In this document: in pieces, positions 42,600 through 54,759 of the stretch | How positions within the stretch are numbered: position 1 is the first letter of the stretch | How the letters are laid out: the number at the start of each line of letters is the position of its first letter | NCBI RefSeq assembly: GCF_035046485.1 | Contig: NC_085137.1 | Span: 477,177,396 to 477,241,395, forward strand | Source of the DNA: Aedes albopictus | Taxonomy: Eukaryota; Arthropoda; Insecta; Diptera; Culicidae | Direction of reading: 5' to 3' | DNA length: 64,000 bases | Made by a program: the position numbers and the translations under genes | Notes under the pieces: model-generated | Told to the model about the DNA's origin: nothing | Database searches by the model: none | Seen by the model: only the letters and a program-made list of their open reading frames with translations

Positions 42600-45500
42600 A
42601 CTGCATACACTCATCTCGGAGCAAAATCCTGTAGAAATGTCAATTGATGTATTTCCGGAAAGATCTTTGAAAGAATTCTTGAAGGTACTCTCGTAAATGC
42701 TTTGACACTATCACTGGAGGAAATGTTCGAGGTACCCCAGTAAGAATTCCTGGAGAAATTTAATAATTTGAATGAATAATTTTCTAGAGGTATTTCCGAA
42801 GAACTCTCTAATAATCGAATCTAGGAAAACAATCCTGAAATTCCCGGACAAAATCACTGGAATGTATTCAAAAAGAAATGTCTGCAGGAATTTAAGAAGG
42901 AATTCCAAGAGAAATTCATGGTGCATTTCCAACAGAAATTCCGAGAGAATCCAGAAAGAGTCTTCCCTAGATGAATTTCTCAAGGATTCCCAGAAAAAAT
43001 GTCTGAAAATGCTTCTAGCACGTTAGAGCTTATTTGTTCAAATGAAGTCACAGTGACTTCTGTGCAACCAAAACCTCACGCTACCGTGTGTCAAAGAATC
43101 CATGGAGAACTTATTGTAAGAATTCCTGAAGAAAATCCTGAAGAAAATGCTGCTCGAGATATTCCTAAAGGAATCCCTGGAAAAAAATAGGCATCTGCTT
43201 GGAGAAATGCCAAGAGAAATTTCCGGAGGAATCTAAACATAAAATTCGGAAGAAGATCTCTGATAAAATTCCTGAAGAAATCCTAGTATAAGTGTGTCAT
43301 AAAACAATCGTTGGAGAAAAATATCGAGGTATTCCCGGAGGAATTTCTAAAAGAATCCCTTTACAAATTTTAGAAAGAATCCCTGAAGGGCTTTCTAAGG
43401 GAACAACTTCGAAATATCCCTGGAAAACTCCTAGAGGAATCTCTGGAGAAGTTGCTGGAAAAAAACAATCGGCTTTCATGGAGAGAAAAAAAGAAAAAAA
43501 AAAGAATATCAGTATATATTCCTGAAAGAATCGTAGGACGAATTTTACATGAGGAGCAGGATGTGTTCTTAAAGAAATTAATTGATGGAACAATTCCGTG
43601 GATGAACCCCTAGAAAAATTTTTGGAGATAATTCCTGGTTCCTGTAAGCATTCCTGGAGAAATCCAATACTTACTGCTGGAAAAGTTCCTCGATATTTTC
43701 AGGTAATATGATGGAAAGACTTCTAAAATTTTTGAAGGAACCCCTGAACAAATTTTTGAAGAGGTCCCGAGAGTAATTTCTGAAGAATGCACCAGAGGAA
43801 TTCCTGGGGCAATCTGTGGAAGAGTTTCCGAAGCAATGTCTGAGAAAATTCTTGAATAAATCCCAGGAGCAAATCCTGGATGCCAGAGGGAATGTAAGGA
43901 GGAGTTCGTGGATGAAACCCTAGAGGAATTCTTGGAGATATCTCTGGTAGAATTTTTGAAGGACTACCGGGAGGATTTTCTGGAAGAATCCCTTAAGAAA
44001 GTCCTGGATCCTTGGGAACGTCCATAAATTACGTCACGCAAAAATTGCCCATTTTCAACCCCCACCTCCCTTATGTCACATTTTTTGTATGAGACCTCTA
44101 AAATTTTTATATGAGTCGTCACACTTTGCTGACCCCCGCCTCCCTTCCTAAAAGCGTGACGTAATTTGTGGACGTTCCCCTAGAGAAATTTCTGGATGAA
44201 TTCCTGGAAAAATCGCTGGAGGAATCCTTGTATTAATTCATGAAAGATTCCCTAAAGAAATTCCAGGAGGAATCCCTGGGGAAATTTCTGAATAGATCTT
44301 TCGATGAATTCTTAGAGAAATTTCTAGAGGAATCTTTTGAGGTGATTTTGGAGGAATTTCTAGAATTGCCCCTAGAGATAGTACGTTAAAAAAAATCTTT
44401 GAAGAAATCCCTGAAGCAATGAGGAATGCTTGAGAATCCCTAAACAAATTCCTGAATGAATTCCTGGAGGAATTCCTGGAAGAATCCCAAGAGAAATTTC
44501 TGGAGGAATCCTTTGAGGAATTTCTGAAGGGATACCAGGACGAATTCATTGAAAAATCCCTGGAGGAACTTCTGAAGCTGTTCCTGGAGGAATCACTACA
44601 GGAAATCCTGGAGAAACTTCTGGACAAATCCTTGGCGGAGTCTCTTGAGAAGTTCGAAGAGGAGACCTTGGAGAAATTCCTGGACGAATCCTCAAAATAA
44701 TTCTTGGAGATATTTTCTGAAGGAATCTTTCGAAAATTTCCTGAATGAATACCTGTTTGAATTCCTAAAGGAATTTCAGGGGAAATTTCAGGAGGAATCC
44801 CTGAAGCAATTCTAGAAGAAATCTCTGTAAAAATGTTGGAGGAATTCCATAGGGGATTCCTGAAGTAATCCCTGGAGGATTTCCGGAAGAAACTCCTGGA
44901 GCAATTACTGTACTGTGAAATGTCTGGATGAAATTCCGGAGGACTCCCTTACGGAATTTCTGGAGGAATCTCTGAAGGAGCTATTGGAGATCCAAATCCC
45001 TGAAGGAATTCTCGGGAGGGTTTCCGGATAAATTCCGGAAGGAATTCCAAAGGAAATTTCTAAAGAAATCTCTGCCGAATTTCTTGGAGAATTTACTGGG
45101 AAGATGCAATAGGAATATCTGGTGGAATTCCTGGAAGAATTCCTTGATCAATTCCTATAGGAATTTCTGAAGGAATCCATGTATAAATTCCAGGAGTAAT
45201 TCCTCTATGAATTCTTTTCGAAACTCTTGGGGGAGTCACTGGAGGATTTCCTGGTGGAATGCCTGGAGGAAAACCTAGAGATATCCCTGGAGGAATACGT
45301 ATAGAAATCCCAATACGTTTTTTTTTGTGGAATTCTTAGGAATGTCTGAAGGTGTTCCAGGATTAATTCTTAGCCGAATCCCTAAGGGATTCTCTAGAGA
45401 AATTCTGAAGGAATTCCTAGAAGAATACCTGGAGGAATTCCTGGAGGAATCTCTATAGGAATTCTTGGAGGAATCCCTAGAGGAATTCTTGGAGGAATCC

Positions 45501-46800
45501 CTAGAGGAATTCTTAGAGGAATTCCTAGAGGAATGCCCGGAAGAATCTCTAGAGGAATTCCCGGAAGAATCCCTGGAGGAATTCCAAGAGGAATCCTGGA
45601 GAAATGTCTTGAAGAATTATTTGAGGAACCCCTGGAGATATTTTTGCAGGAATGCCTGTAGGGATTTCCGGAGTAATCAATATTTCAATTCCTGGAGGAA
45701 TTTTTAGGCGAATCCTTGCAAGAACTCCCAGAAAAATTCCTGGAAGTATTTATAATTTCGCGTAGAAATTCCTAGAGGCTAGAGAAGGGGTTCCTAGAGA
45801 AACCCTGGCGAAATTCTGGAGGAAGTTCTGGAGGAGTTTCTGTAGAATACCCGGGAGGAGTAACTGAAGAAATCACAGAAGGAATCCCTGGAGAAATTCC
45901 TGAATAAACCCCAGTAGGAATCCCGCAAACATTCCCAAGAAGGTAATCCTTGGAGGAATTTTTATAATAATTCGTGAAGTTGTTTTTGAAAAATTACAGA
46001 AAGAATTCTCGAGTGAAACTCTGGAGGAATTTTTTGAGGAATCTCGGAAACAATACCATGAGAAATTTCTAAGGAAATCCTGGGAGAGCTTTCTTGACGA
46101 AGAACTTCTTTAGAAATAACTAGAAAACATCTAAAGGAGTTCATGTCTGCAGTAATTTCTGGACAAATCATTGAAGGAATCCTTAGATGGACTCCTAGAA
46201 AATTGTATGTACAAAATTTTCATGGAACTCTAAACATTAAGAATAATATCTGGTAATTTTTTCAAAAAAAATCCTAGAAGAAATTTCTACAGAAATATTT
46301 CGAATAATTCCATGTAGAAAAATTTGAGCTTTCTCTAGCGGAATTCTTGAAATAATATATGGAGAAATCTGTGAATAAATCTCTGAAGGAATATCGGCAG
46401 AAAAACCTAACAGGATCTCTGGTAAAATTTCTTAAAGATTTCTCAAAAAAAAACACTGATGAACCTCTAAAGAGATCCCAGAGGAAATTCCCGGAGAAAT
46501 GCCTGGTGAAATCCTTAGAGGAATTCTAGGAGAAATCTCTGTAGGAATCTATGGTGAAATCACTGAAGGAATTAATCGGAAAATTGCTGGACGAATTTGT
46601 CGATGTATCCTAGCAAAAGTATATGTAAAAAAATCTGAAGGAATCGTGCGAGGAATTCATGAAGCATTTCATGGAACATGCCATGAAACAATCTCTATCG
46701 GAACTCCTCATGACGTTTATGGAAGAATTAACGATGAACAAATTCTTGGAGAAGTTCCAGAATAAAGTCCTGGAGGAAATTTTGAAGGTTTTCCTTTGAA
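42600..46800. repeat. 4.2-kb degenerate 12-bp satellite
   Basis: The unit is close to TGGAGGAATYCC. It is clearest at 45,420-45,600, where consecutive 12-mers alternate GGAATTCCT and GGAATCCCT. Because the period is a multiple of three, a frame such as 45,465-45,707 reads EESLEEFLEESLEEFLEE and minus-strand frames read as Ser/Arg/Phe repeats; these are not proteins. The flanks of the block are more degenerate. A MITE at 44,014-44,179 and unrelated sequence at about 43,020-43,090 interrupt it. Confidence 0.88.
44014..44179. mobile_element. 166-bp MITE inside the satellite
   Basis: The ends GGGAACGTCCATAAATTACG and its near-complement (CGTAATTTGTGGACGTTCCC) have about 26 bp of inverted repeat including TACGTCACGC. 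No clear duplication is seen because the host DNA is degenerate. Confidence 0.8.
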
Positions 46801-46959
46801 AAATTTTATGAAAAACCCTAATTAATCTACCTAGCGGTGGTAGCGTCTTTCAGCGCTAATTGTGCAGGGGTTGTCAACAGCGTAATGCATTTTAATCCAA
46901 ATCCGTTCAACGGTTCTAAAAACCGGTGCTCTAGAAATTTTGAACAACGTACTCCAAAT
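46801..46959. other. Short transition, no gene
   Basis: This separates the 12-bp satellite from the GCCGCCATCTTGG repeat. No features were recognised. Confidence 0.4.
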
Positions 46960-47461
46960 ACCTTGTCCTCAAACAGCCGCCATCTTGGACTTGGAGCCGG
47001 CATCTGGGATTTTAGACTACTTACCATCTTGGATATTCCGGTAGACATACCAACTATACCCATATCACAGACAAACAGACGTCTCACTCTACCCACTTCC
47101 CATCGTTTCTCTTTTTAACGGACTATTCAAATATACTGTACTTCGCAAATTTCTAGCTCATGGCGCTCGCATAGTTTTTGCTCCTGTTTGATGTTTGCTC
47201 ACTACTGCCAGCTTCTCAGTGGGTTTGCGAAGCACAGCGTAATCAGCCTTGGGTGATTATGGTTTTGTGACGATGATTTTAATCGCACTTTGTTCCAAGT
47301 GATACTTCTGTTTGTCTGTGCCCATATTGCATGGTTTTGGAACCTAAAACTCCATTAAACAGCCGCCATCCTGAATTATCAACCGCCATCTTGGATTTTA
47401 GGCAACAATCTTGGACACTACGGTTGCTATTTTTGGTCTCCAGACATCGTCCCCATCCTAC
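46960..47461. repeat. ~150-bp tandem repeat with GCCGCCATCTTGG motif, left part
   Basis: The unit includes GGTTTTGGAACCTAAAACTC, AAACAGCCGCCATC and TTGGATTTTAGG. It continues after the foldback element at 50,645-50,935, where marker spacing (about 50,655 to 50,801) gives about 146 bp. MITE A (47,066-47,320) and the foldback are both inserted in it. Confidence 0.72.
47066..47320. mobile_element. 7-bp-TSD MITE family, copy A
   Basis: The 255-bp element starts CACAGACAAACAGACGT and ends CTTCTGTTTGTCTGTG. It is flanked by a perfect CCCATAT duplication (47,059-47,065 and 47,321-47,327). It has no coding capacity. The interior differs from copies B and C. Confidence 0.85.
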
Positions 47462-48245
47462 ATATGGGTCATTCCACGCCAAGTGACCGACCGCTTGCAA
47501 TCGACCATCACGGATTTGAACCAAATTTGGCTGAAACATTTGTTTAGATGGAAAAAGAAAAAATCCAAATTTTGGTGCCGATCGGATCACCCCTCGGCCC
47601 GTGGCAGCACCCCTCGTTTTGGCCGATATGAAAATTACCCTCTCTTTCTTTTATTTTTATCATTGAAACGATTGCTCCTACACATTTTCGACCTTCGGCT
47701 TTTTTAAAGGAAATCGTTCAGGGAATCCAGAAAAAATATTATTTTTTTGGTACAGTGTTGCCAGATATCATATTTTTCAATTTTAAAACTAAAAATCGAT
47801 TTTTCTCAAAAAACGTATATTTTGATTTTATAAATTTTGATTCCATCGTGTTTATCAGACGTTTTTCTATCGAAAAAGCTTAACTCCCCAAAGTAATTTG
47901 CGTCGTTCCTGAGATATAGCGTTTTTAAGATAAAATATTCATTTTTTTTCATATAAAGTATCATATAAAATCAGGTGCAGTTTATAAATTTCGTAAAAAA
48001 AACATTGTTCGATGCCATATAATCACGTTTTGTGCTGATTTAAACAATATCGAGTATAAAAAGGATTAAAAAATTGTGACAGTGTTGCCAGTTTACCTTT
48101 TTTATTATACCATGAAACCTAACCTTCAAGTGTTTGACAATGTACAGGTTATTCTGAAAATGCGCATCATGTGTGTTGCAAGATGTGTGAACGGGATAAA
48201 AACAATACACATCTTCTCTAACGACCCTGCTGTTGACCTTTTCTT

Positions 48246-48441
48246 CACAGACAAACAGACGTAACACCTAGAAAATTTTTCGCGAAAATCCATCGCCTAG
48301 TTCACACTAGGTGAAACGTCTAACGCTTAGAAAAATTATGTGTGCACCTCTGGTTGTGAAAGCTACAACTATAAACGTTTAAAAAGATCGTTAAAACCGT
48401 GGTCGTTGGAATTTTTCCAATGTTACGTCTGTTTGTCTGTG
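48246..48441. mobile_element. 7-bp-TSD MITE family, copy B
   Basis: The 196-bp element has ends CACAGACAAACAGACGTAAC and GTTACGTCTGTTTGTCTGTG, with a perfect TTTTCTT duplication (48,239-48,245 and 48,442-48,448). The interior shares GAAAATCCATCGCC, AGTTCACACTA and GAAACGTC with copy C. Confidence 0.88.
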
Positions 48442-48805
48442 TTTTCTTGTTTATGGTCCTATCTAACAGAATGAACCGATAATTGACAGTTATTGTTAGT
48501 TTGATGGTTAGCAATAAAAAAATATGTTTATTGGAAAAGATGAGGATAAATTGTTAAAATATAAAATGTATCTATTGTGAAATTCATTTCAATTGTCATT
48601 TTATTCATTTCAACGATGTTGTAGATGGAAGTGTTGCCACACATGTCATTTTTAGTAAACATCTAATTTACACAAAAGCTTTCGTAAATAGATAACACCA
48701 AATAAAAACAAATGGTTTCTGTTTTTATACATAACGAGCACTTTTGGCAACACTGCATGAGTATGAGCATAGATGGCAACACAATTCATAATTGCTACTC
48801 CATGG

Positions 48806-49100
48806 TTAATCGCAGCGAACGATTGTCGCTTTAGTTTGTGTGTTTGCTTATCAGCGACGACAGCAGCCACTACGATCACTCACCAGCATTCTTCTCCATT
48901 CGCCATTCATTCATTCGCTTGCGATCAAAACTGCGACGAACGGCAACGAATATCCATGTCAAGCAACTTGCGTATGGCTTTCCACTGGTGATGGGGTTAT
49001 GTGCTTGATCACGACAATTCGTTTGCTGAATCTTTCTCGATTCGATTCAGCAAAAAGGAGTGAATATGAATGGAGTGAGGCGAATATACCGATCCTTAAT
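48806..49100. repeat. Dispersed repeat, copy 2 of a direct pair
   Basis: It corresponds to 41,910-42,425 without the ~225-base extra segment. It sits in the loop of the 47.5-50.6 kb foldback. No coding function is seen; the frames at 48,773-49,142 follow the repeat. Confidence 0.78.
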
Positions 49101-50008
49101 ATGATACTATACATTGTCGATCTGGGAGTCATCTATAATTGATCGAACAATCGATTTGATTTATCGGAATTAACATTCGCGTACAACCGATCTCTTTTCC
49201 ATGCAAAAAAAAGCCTAAGAAAAGTAGGCTCTAGGGAGCAAACGCCGCTAATCCATTTCACTCAGAAATTTTTGTTCATTCTTCGCCACGAAGAACAAAC
49301 AAAAACTCATACCATATGCAATCACATCAATAGACAACACAATACCCAACACTGTTCTTCACTTCTCTGCCTGGGACAATAAAAGACATGATCTATTATT
49401 CGGCAATCCAGTAAGAGTAAACGCAATACCCGCACCTATTGTTTGCGTTTCCGCTAAATATTAGCATACTTGGCAACACTGCCGTAAAAATCAATCAAAA
49501 GATATTTTTACAGGGATTTTTATAAGGAGTTGGACCTTCGAATATAAAATAAAAATACTGAAGTCTGAGCTACCAGTTGCGCGACGATGCGTAGTATCTA
49601 ATATTATCTAATTCCATGGGATATCATACTTTATATTTTATCATATTCCATATTTTCAGGTTCAGCTTCTGAAATTAGCTGTGGGTCATTGAATGTAGTT
49701 ATATCGAAATTACATTTTCAGCACTGTTGCTTATAAATACACTCATCAAATGTTTTCCTGAATATATTTTACGTTGATGTTGCCAAATGTACTAAACCTA
49801 AATAAAAAAATACTTTTGGCTTGTTAATTAGATTTCATACTAATGTTCTAATAAAATTAAGATTTCTACAATAAATATTACATATTCTGTTCAGATAATG
49901 TTAAAATATATGAAATTTGTTTAGAATTGATGATCTCAATCTCAGATATATTTTTTTAGTTCAACAGGTTATGCTAGTCCATTACGATAGACTCATAATT
50001 AATGAACT
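49101..50008. other. AT-rich foldback loop, no gene
   Basis: No coding frame of note is present. GGCAACACTG occurs here (49,472), matching copies in the arms. Confidence 0.45.
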
Positions 50009-50644
50009 GGCAACACTGTAACATTTTTTAATCCTTTTTATACTATTTTTCTAATTTTCAAAAAACAAAACGTCTTTGTATGGCATCGAACAATTTTTTT
50101 TGCGAAATTCGTAAACTGCACCTGATTTTATATGATACTTTATATGAAAAAAAATGAATATTTTTTCTTAAAAACGCTATATCTCAGGAACGACGCAAAT
50201 TACTTTGGGGAGTTAAGCTTTTTCGATAGAAAAACGTCTGATAAACACGATGGAATCAAAATTTATAAAATCAAAATATACGTTTTTTGAGAAAAATCGA
50301 TTTTTAGTTTTAAAATTGAAAAATATGATATCTGGCAACACTGTTCCAAAAAAAATAATATTTTTGCTGGATTCCCTGAACGATTTCCTTTAAAAAAGCC
50401 GAAGGTCGGAAATGTGTAGGTGCAATCGTTTCAATGATAAAAATAAAAGAAAGAGAGGATAATTTTCATATCGGCCAAAACGAGGGGTGCTGCCACGGGC
50501 CGAGGGGTGATCCGATCGGCACCAAAATTTGGATTTTTTCTTTTTCCTCTAAACAAATGTTTCAACCAAATTTGGTTCAAATCCGTGATGGTCGGTCGCA
50601 AGTTTTCACATTTTCTCGGTCACTTCATATGGAATGACCCATAT

Positions 50645-50935
50645 AACCATATTGCACGGCTTTAGAGCCTAAAACTCCATTAAACAATCTCCATATTGAA
50701 TTTGGAGCTGCCATATTGGATTTCAGACCACCATCTTGGGTATTCTGGTTGTCATTTCTGGTCTTCTGACATCTTCCCCGTACCAAACATGCCCATACTG
50801 TATGGTTTTGGAGCCTTAAACTCTATTAAACAGCCGCCATCTTCAATTTTGAGCCTCTATTTTGAATATTAGGCCGCCATCTTGAATTTTAAGCCGACAT
50901 CATGGATTTTTTGGTCTCCATTGTTGATTTCCGCA
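50645..50935. repeat. ~150-bp GCCGCCATCTTGG tandem repeat, right part
   Basis: This continues the 46,960-47,461 array after the foldback insertion. Units show GCCTAAAACTCCATTAAACA near 50,667 and GCCTTAAACTCTATTAAACA near 50,813, then GCCGCCATCTTCAATTTTGA. Confidence 0.72.
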
Positions 50936-51328
50936 CAACATTCGTCAACCATGCCAAAGGATACAAAGATCGGCGCAGTTGGATGTGTCGCATGATAGGG
51001 CTTGGTTCAGTTTTATATACGGCCAGTTCTACCGGTGCTGGTCCGGATTACTGAAATGATCATAACTTCAAAACGCCTAGACCGATCCGAACCATTTTCA
51101 ATAGCAAACAATGCGGTAAAATTCTGGTTCAATTCGAGCTATAATTTGAAAAATCGGCCAATGGAAAGTGCCTTAAAAGTGAGTGAACTTTTTTGCGCAC
51201 AGACATACATACATACATACACACATACAGCCAGCATCTCAATTCGCCGAACTGAGTTGATTGGACTTGACCCTCCGAGCCTTCTATCGAAATCGTTTTT
51301 TTTTTAATTGACATATGACCTATCAGTA
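50936..51328. repeat. Interspersed repeat with ACAT microsatellite
   Basis: The segment has a TACATACATACATAC run at about 51,205-51,230 and ends TGACCTATCAGTA, where the SINE inserted. It resumes at 51,625 with CACTTTGGTGTACGAAAAAG. I believe it is a common mosquito repeat but cannot name it. There is no coding evidence. Confidence 0.45.
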
Positions 51329-51610
51329 GGGCCCATATAGCCGAGGCGGTAAACGCACGGGTATTCAGCATGACCATGCTGAGGGTGACGGGTTCGATTC
51401 CCGGTCGGTCCAGGATCTTTTCGTTAAGGAAATGTCCTTGACTTCCTTGGCCATAGAGTATCTTCGTGCCTGCCACACGATATACGCATGCAAAATGGTC
51501 ATTGGCAGAGGAAGCTCTCAGTTGATAACTGTGGAAGTGCTCATAGAACACTAAGCTGAGAAGCAGGCTTTGTCCCAGGAGGACGTTACGCCAAGAAGAG
51601 AGAGAGAGAG
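51329..51610 (+). mobile_element. Feilai: Feilai-type tRNA-derived SINE, plus strand
   Basis: The 282-bp SINE starts GGGCCCATATAGCCGAGGCG (A-box region). It has the B box GGTTCGATTCC at 51,391-51,401, a tRNA-unrelated body and an AG-rich tail. A perfect 14-bp duplication ATGACCTATCAGTA flanks it (51,315-51,328 and 51,611-51,624). RNA polymerase III would initiate at the left end. The 184-aa minus-strand frame crossing it (51,129-51,683) is a shadow. Confidence 0.95.
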
Positions 51611-51624
51611 ATGACCTATCAGTA

Positions 51625-52734
51625 CACTTTGGTGTACGAAAAAGGCAAAAAAGCTTGTCCATCATTTTCCAGATCTGTCCCACTGTCCGCCAGCCAGTTT
51701 ATAGTTGAGAGCATCATCCGCCCTGAGTATGGCTCTTTGCCATCCGCATCCGCAGCCGGGAATTGGCAGTTAGGGCAGGCAGTCCACAACGACGACGACA
51801 ACAACGCGGATATTGCCACTGAACGGCCCTTGTTACGCCAAAGATACGACGAAATTATTCATGAACCATTGCATCTCTCAGGGTGGCGGAGGCGATGCGG
51901 CAGGCCGGCGCGGGTGGAAGCCAGGCTCGCTAAGTGGGTGTTTTCATAAATGGCTTTACTGAAGGTGCTGCGGCGATTTATAGATATTGTTTGCCGAGCG
52001 GAGAAAGTGTCTTAAAAATAATAACATTCAAATTTTTCGGCGAGATCAAAGATGTTTGAACAAACCACCACGAGAAGGACCTTCGAGTCCACTGAAACAG
52101 AACGGGATTAGGATCGAGAAAAATCCCAGCGCCACGTGCTTACTCAAAGGAAAACACCAATTTCGTCCGTTTCGAAGAAGTGATAAATAAGCACATCTCG
52201 AAATGAGTTCTGGCCGCCACGTCCTTCGTCGAAAGTTATGCCTTCCGGGCGGGATTTTTTTTCCCCAAAAAGTTCTCCGTTCTAGCTCGCGCATCAGACG
52301 GACTAACTTGACCCCCGCCGAAGAATGAGCCCATCCATCCGCAGTCGAACACGCTTTCCTGATTAATCAAAACCTGAGGGGGGAGAAACCCGAAGAAGCA
52401 ACAGAAAGGGAGGACGCGGGCAAACGCAGATATATTGGATGCGATTTCCGAAGGAAGATGCGAAAGCAGACACGTTAATTTATCAAATATCCATCCAGTA
52501 ATCCATCTGAGTTATGGAACCGCGGTGGCGCTGCTTCTGAAATGATTGGTGCGCGGAGATTTTTGGCCAGGCCAGGTTAATCCGATGTGACAAATGCAAG
52601 ATTGGTTTGCTGGCAGGTGGAATGATCGTTTTATTGATATGAGTTTCGATGTAGAAAAGATGTTGGGTAGAATAATTTTGAACGCGAAGAATCCATGGAA
52701 AAATTTCTAAGGAAAACCCTATGTCAATCAGAGC
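51625..52734. other. Unique-looking DNA, no gene recognised
   Basis: The plus frame 51,611-51,949 begins in the SINE duplication and has no recognisable domain. The moderately GC-rich 51,700-52,400 could be ordinary non-coding DNA. I see no RNA gene. Confidence 0.35.
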
Positions 52735-53115
52735 CTAAAAATCATAGAGAATCAGAATATGATAAGAAATAAACAAGATGAGAAAAATACATTTGAACCT
52801 GAAGAGAGTGCAAAACATAAAAATGAAAAAAAGTCCAATAAAACAATACGGAAATAAGATAGCATTCATATTGGTACAAGAAGGCATGATATGACAAGAT
52901 GATACTATAAAAACATCAAGAAATTGGAAAAAGTTTAAAATATAACAAATAAAACATAATAAAATCCAGTGAAAGATAAACAAACAGAAGTACTACAAAA
53001 TACTATAAAAAGATAATATAAAGATGGCAGGATGAGGAAAGAGTAGAACGACAAAAGTACAACAAGGAAACAACAACATAACAGATAGAAGGGAACATAA
53101 AAGAACTAGAAAGGA
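52735..53115. repeat. A-rich low-complexity stretch
   Basis: Strings of AAGA/ATAAAA words without a fixed period precede the pyrimidine-rich array. Confidence 0.6.
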
Positions 53116-53149
53116 AAATACATCTTGTATGCTGTTTTTTGACCTTCCT

Positions 53150-54620
53150 ATCATATCACCACAGCTTTTTTTCCTTCAGTTCTTCAAGATTTATGGTCTT
53201 ATTCTTCTGTTCCGATGTTGATCTTCTGGTCTTCTGATTTTCTGATCTTCTAGTCTATTGTTCTTCAGGTCTTCTGGTCGTTTGTTCTTCTCTTCTCCTG
53301 GTCTTCTGGTATGCTGGCCTTCTTTTCTTCTGGTGATCAGCTCTTCTGATCTTCACCTCATCTGGTCTTCTGATCTTTGTTTCCTGGTTTTCTGATCTTC
53401 TGGTCTTTTTATCTTCTGGTCTTTTTTTGTCTGCTAGATTTCTGATCTTCTGGTCTTCTGATCTCTGTTCTTCTAATTTCTGATCTTCTGGTCTTCTGGT
53501 CTTTTAATCTTCTGGTCTTCTGGTCTTCTGTTTTTTTTTTGTCTGCTGGATTTATGATTTTCTAGTCTTCTGATCTTCTGGACTCCTGGTCTTCTGGACT
53601 TCTGGTCTTCTGGTCTTCTGGTCTTCTGGACTTCTGGCCTTCTGGTCTTCTGATTTTATGTTCTTCTGGTTTCCTGTTTTTTTAGTCTGTTGGTCTTCTG
53701 CTCTTTTGATTTCCTAATCTTCTGATCTTCTGGTCTTCTGATCTGCAGGTCTTCTGACCTCCTGCTCTTCTGATCATCTGGCCTTCCCAAGTAACACACT
53801 TGTCACAGAAGATTCACGGCAGCGCAAGTTTGTGTTGCGCAGAAGGCACTGACAGTGACTTACTTTTAACAAATAAACACTTACTTGCTATAAGTAAGTC
53901 ATAGTGACTAGTCTTCTTCTCATCTGGCCTTCTAGTGATTTGGTCTTCTGCTCTTTTTTTTCTGGTCTGCTGGTCATCTGATCTTCTGATCTTTATTCTG
54001 ATCGTCTAGTCTTCTGATCTTCTGGTTTTCTGTTTTTATGGCCTGTTGGTCTACTGGATTTCTTATTTTCTTATCTTCTGATCTTCTGGTCTTCTGCTCA
54101 TCTTGTCATTTGGTCTTCTCATCTTTGTGTTATGGTCTTCTGGTCTGCTGATCTACTGGATTTCTGATTTTCTGATCTTCTGGTCTTCTGATCTCCTGAT
54201 CTTCTGATCTTCCGGTCTTCTGGTCTTCTTTTCTTCTGGACTTCAAGTCTTCTGCTCATCTGGTCTTCAGAACTTTGGATCTCCTTATCTTCTGGTCTTC
54301 TGGTCTTCAGTTCTACCAGTCTTCTGAACTGATGACCTTCTGATCCTCTGATCTCTGTTCTTCTGATTTTCAGGTCTTCTGTTCTACTGGTCTTTTAATC
54401 TTCTGTTTTTTTGGTCTGATGGTCTGCTGATCTTGTAGTTTTCTGATCTTCTGGACTTCTGATCTCCTAATCTTCTGATCTTCTGGTCTTCTGGTTGTTT
54501 GGTCTTCTGATCTTATGATCTCCTGGTCTTCTGATCTATTGATCATCTGGTCTTCTGATCTTCTGGTCTTCTGATTTTCTGGTCTTTTGATATTATGGTC
54601 AACTGATCTTCTATTCTATC
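53150..54620. repeat. Degenerate 8-bp pyrimidine-rich array
   Basis: The unit is G(G/A)TCTTCT. Successive units such as GGTCTTCTGGTCTTCT are clearest at 53,590-53,650 and 54,460-54,580. It is interrupted at about 53,787-53,910. Near 54,620-54,730 it grades into TTCTCTCTG/TTCTGTCC words, a bridge to the 9-bp array. No protein is implied. Confidence 0.88.
53787..53910. other. Non-repeat insertion in the 8-bp array
   Basis: About 120 bp lacking the TCTTCT pattern contains GTGACTTACTT and its partner AAGTAAGTCATAGTGAC as an inverted pair near 53,855-53,908. Similar words (GTCACAGTGACTTCTGTGCA) occur in the interruption of the 12-bp array at 43,047. It may be a small insertion element. Confidence 0.45.
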
Positions 54621-54759
54621 TTTTCTCTCTGTTCTCTCTATTATATTTATTCTCTCTGTTCTCTCTATACTCTGTTCTGTCCTGTATGTTCTGTCCCGTC
54701 AGTTTTGTCATGTCTATTCTGTCCTGCACAGATCGAAAAAAGAGTGTAAAATTCTGTGA

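Larger units (their letters stand above)
47462..50644. mobile_element. 3.18-kb foldback element
   Basis: The ends are ATATGGGTCATTCCA and its complement. The left arm (47,462 to about 48,090) and right arm (about 50,009-50,644) are complementary for about 630 bp with modest divergence, including a GGGTGCTGCCACGGGCC-type block and GGTACAGTGTTGCCAGATAT. The ~1.9-kb centre holds MITE copy B, the dispersed repeat at 48,806-49,100 and AT-rich DNA. No transposase is visible. It is inserted in the GCCGCCATCTTGG tandem repeat. Confidence 0.85.

Noticed and set aside
45465..45707. Glu/Leu/Phe-rich frame resembling a coiled coil
   Set aside because: It is a direct consequence of the 12-bp satellite, and neighbouring units break the frame.
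51349..51425. tRNA gene
   Set aside because: The A and B boxes belong to a SINE with a 14-bp target duplication and a long tRNA-unrelated body; the same applies to 29,540-29,616.
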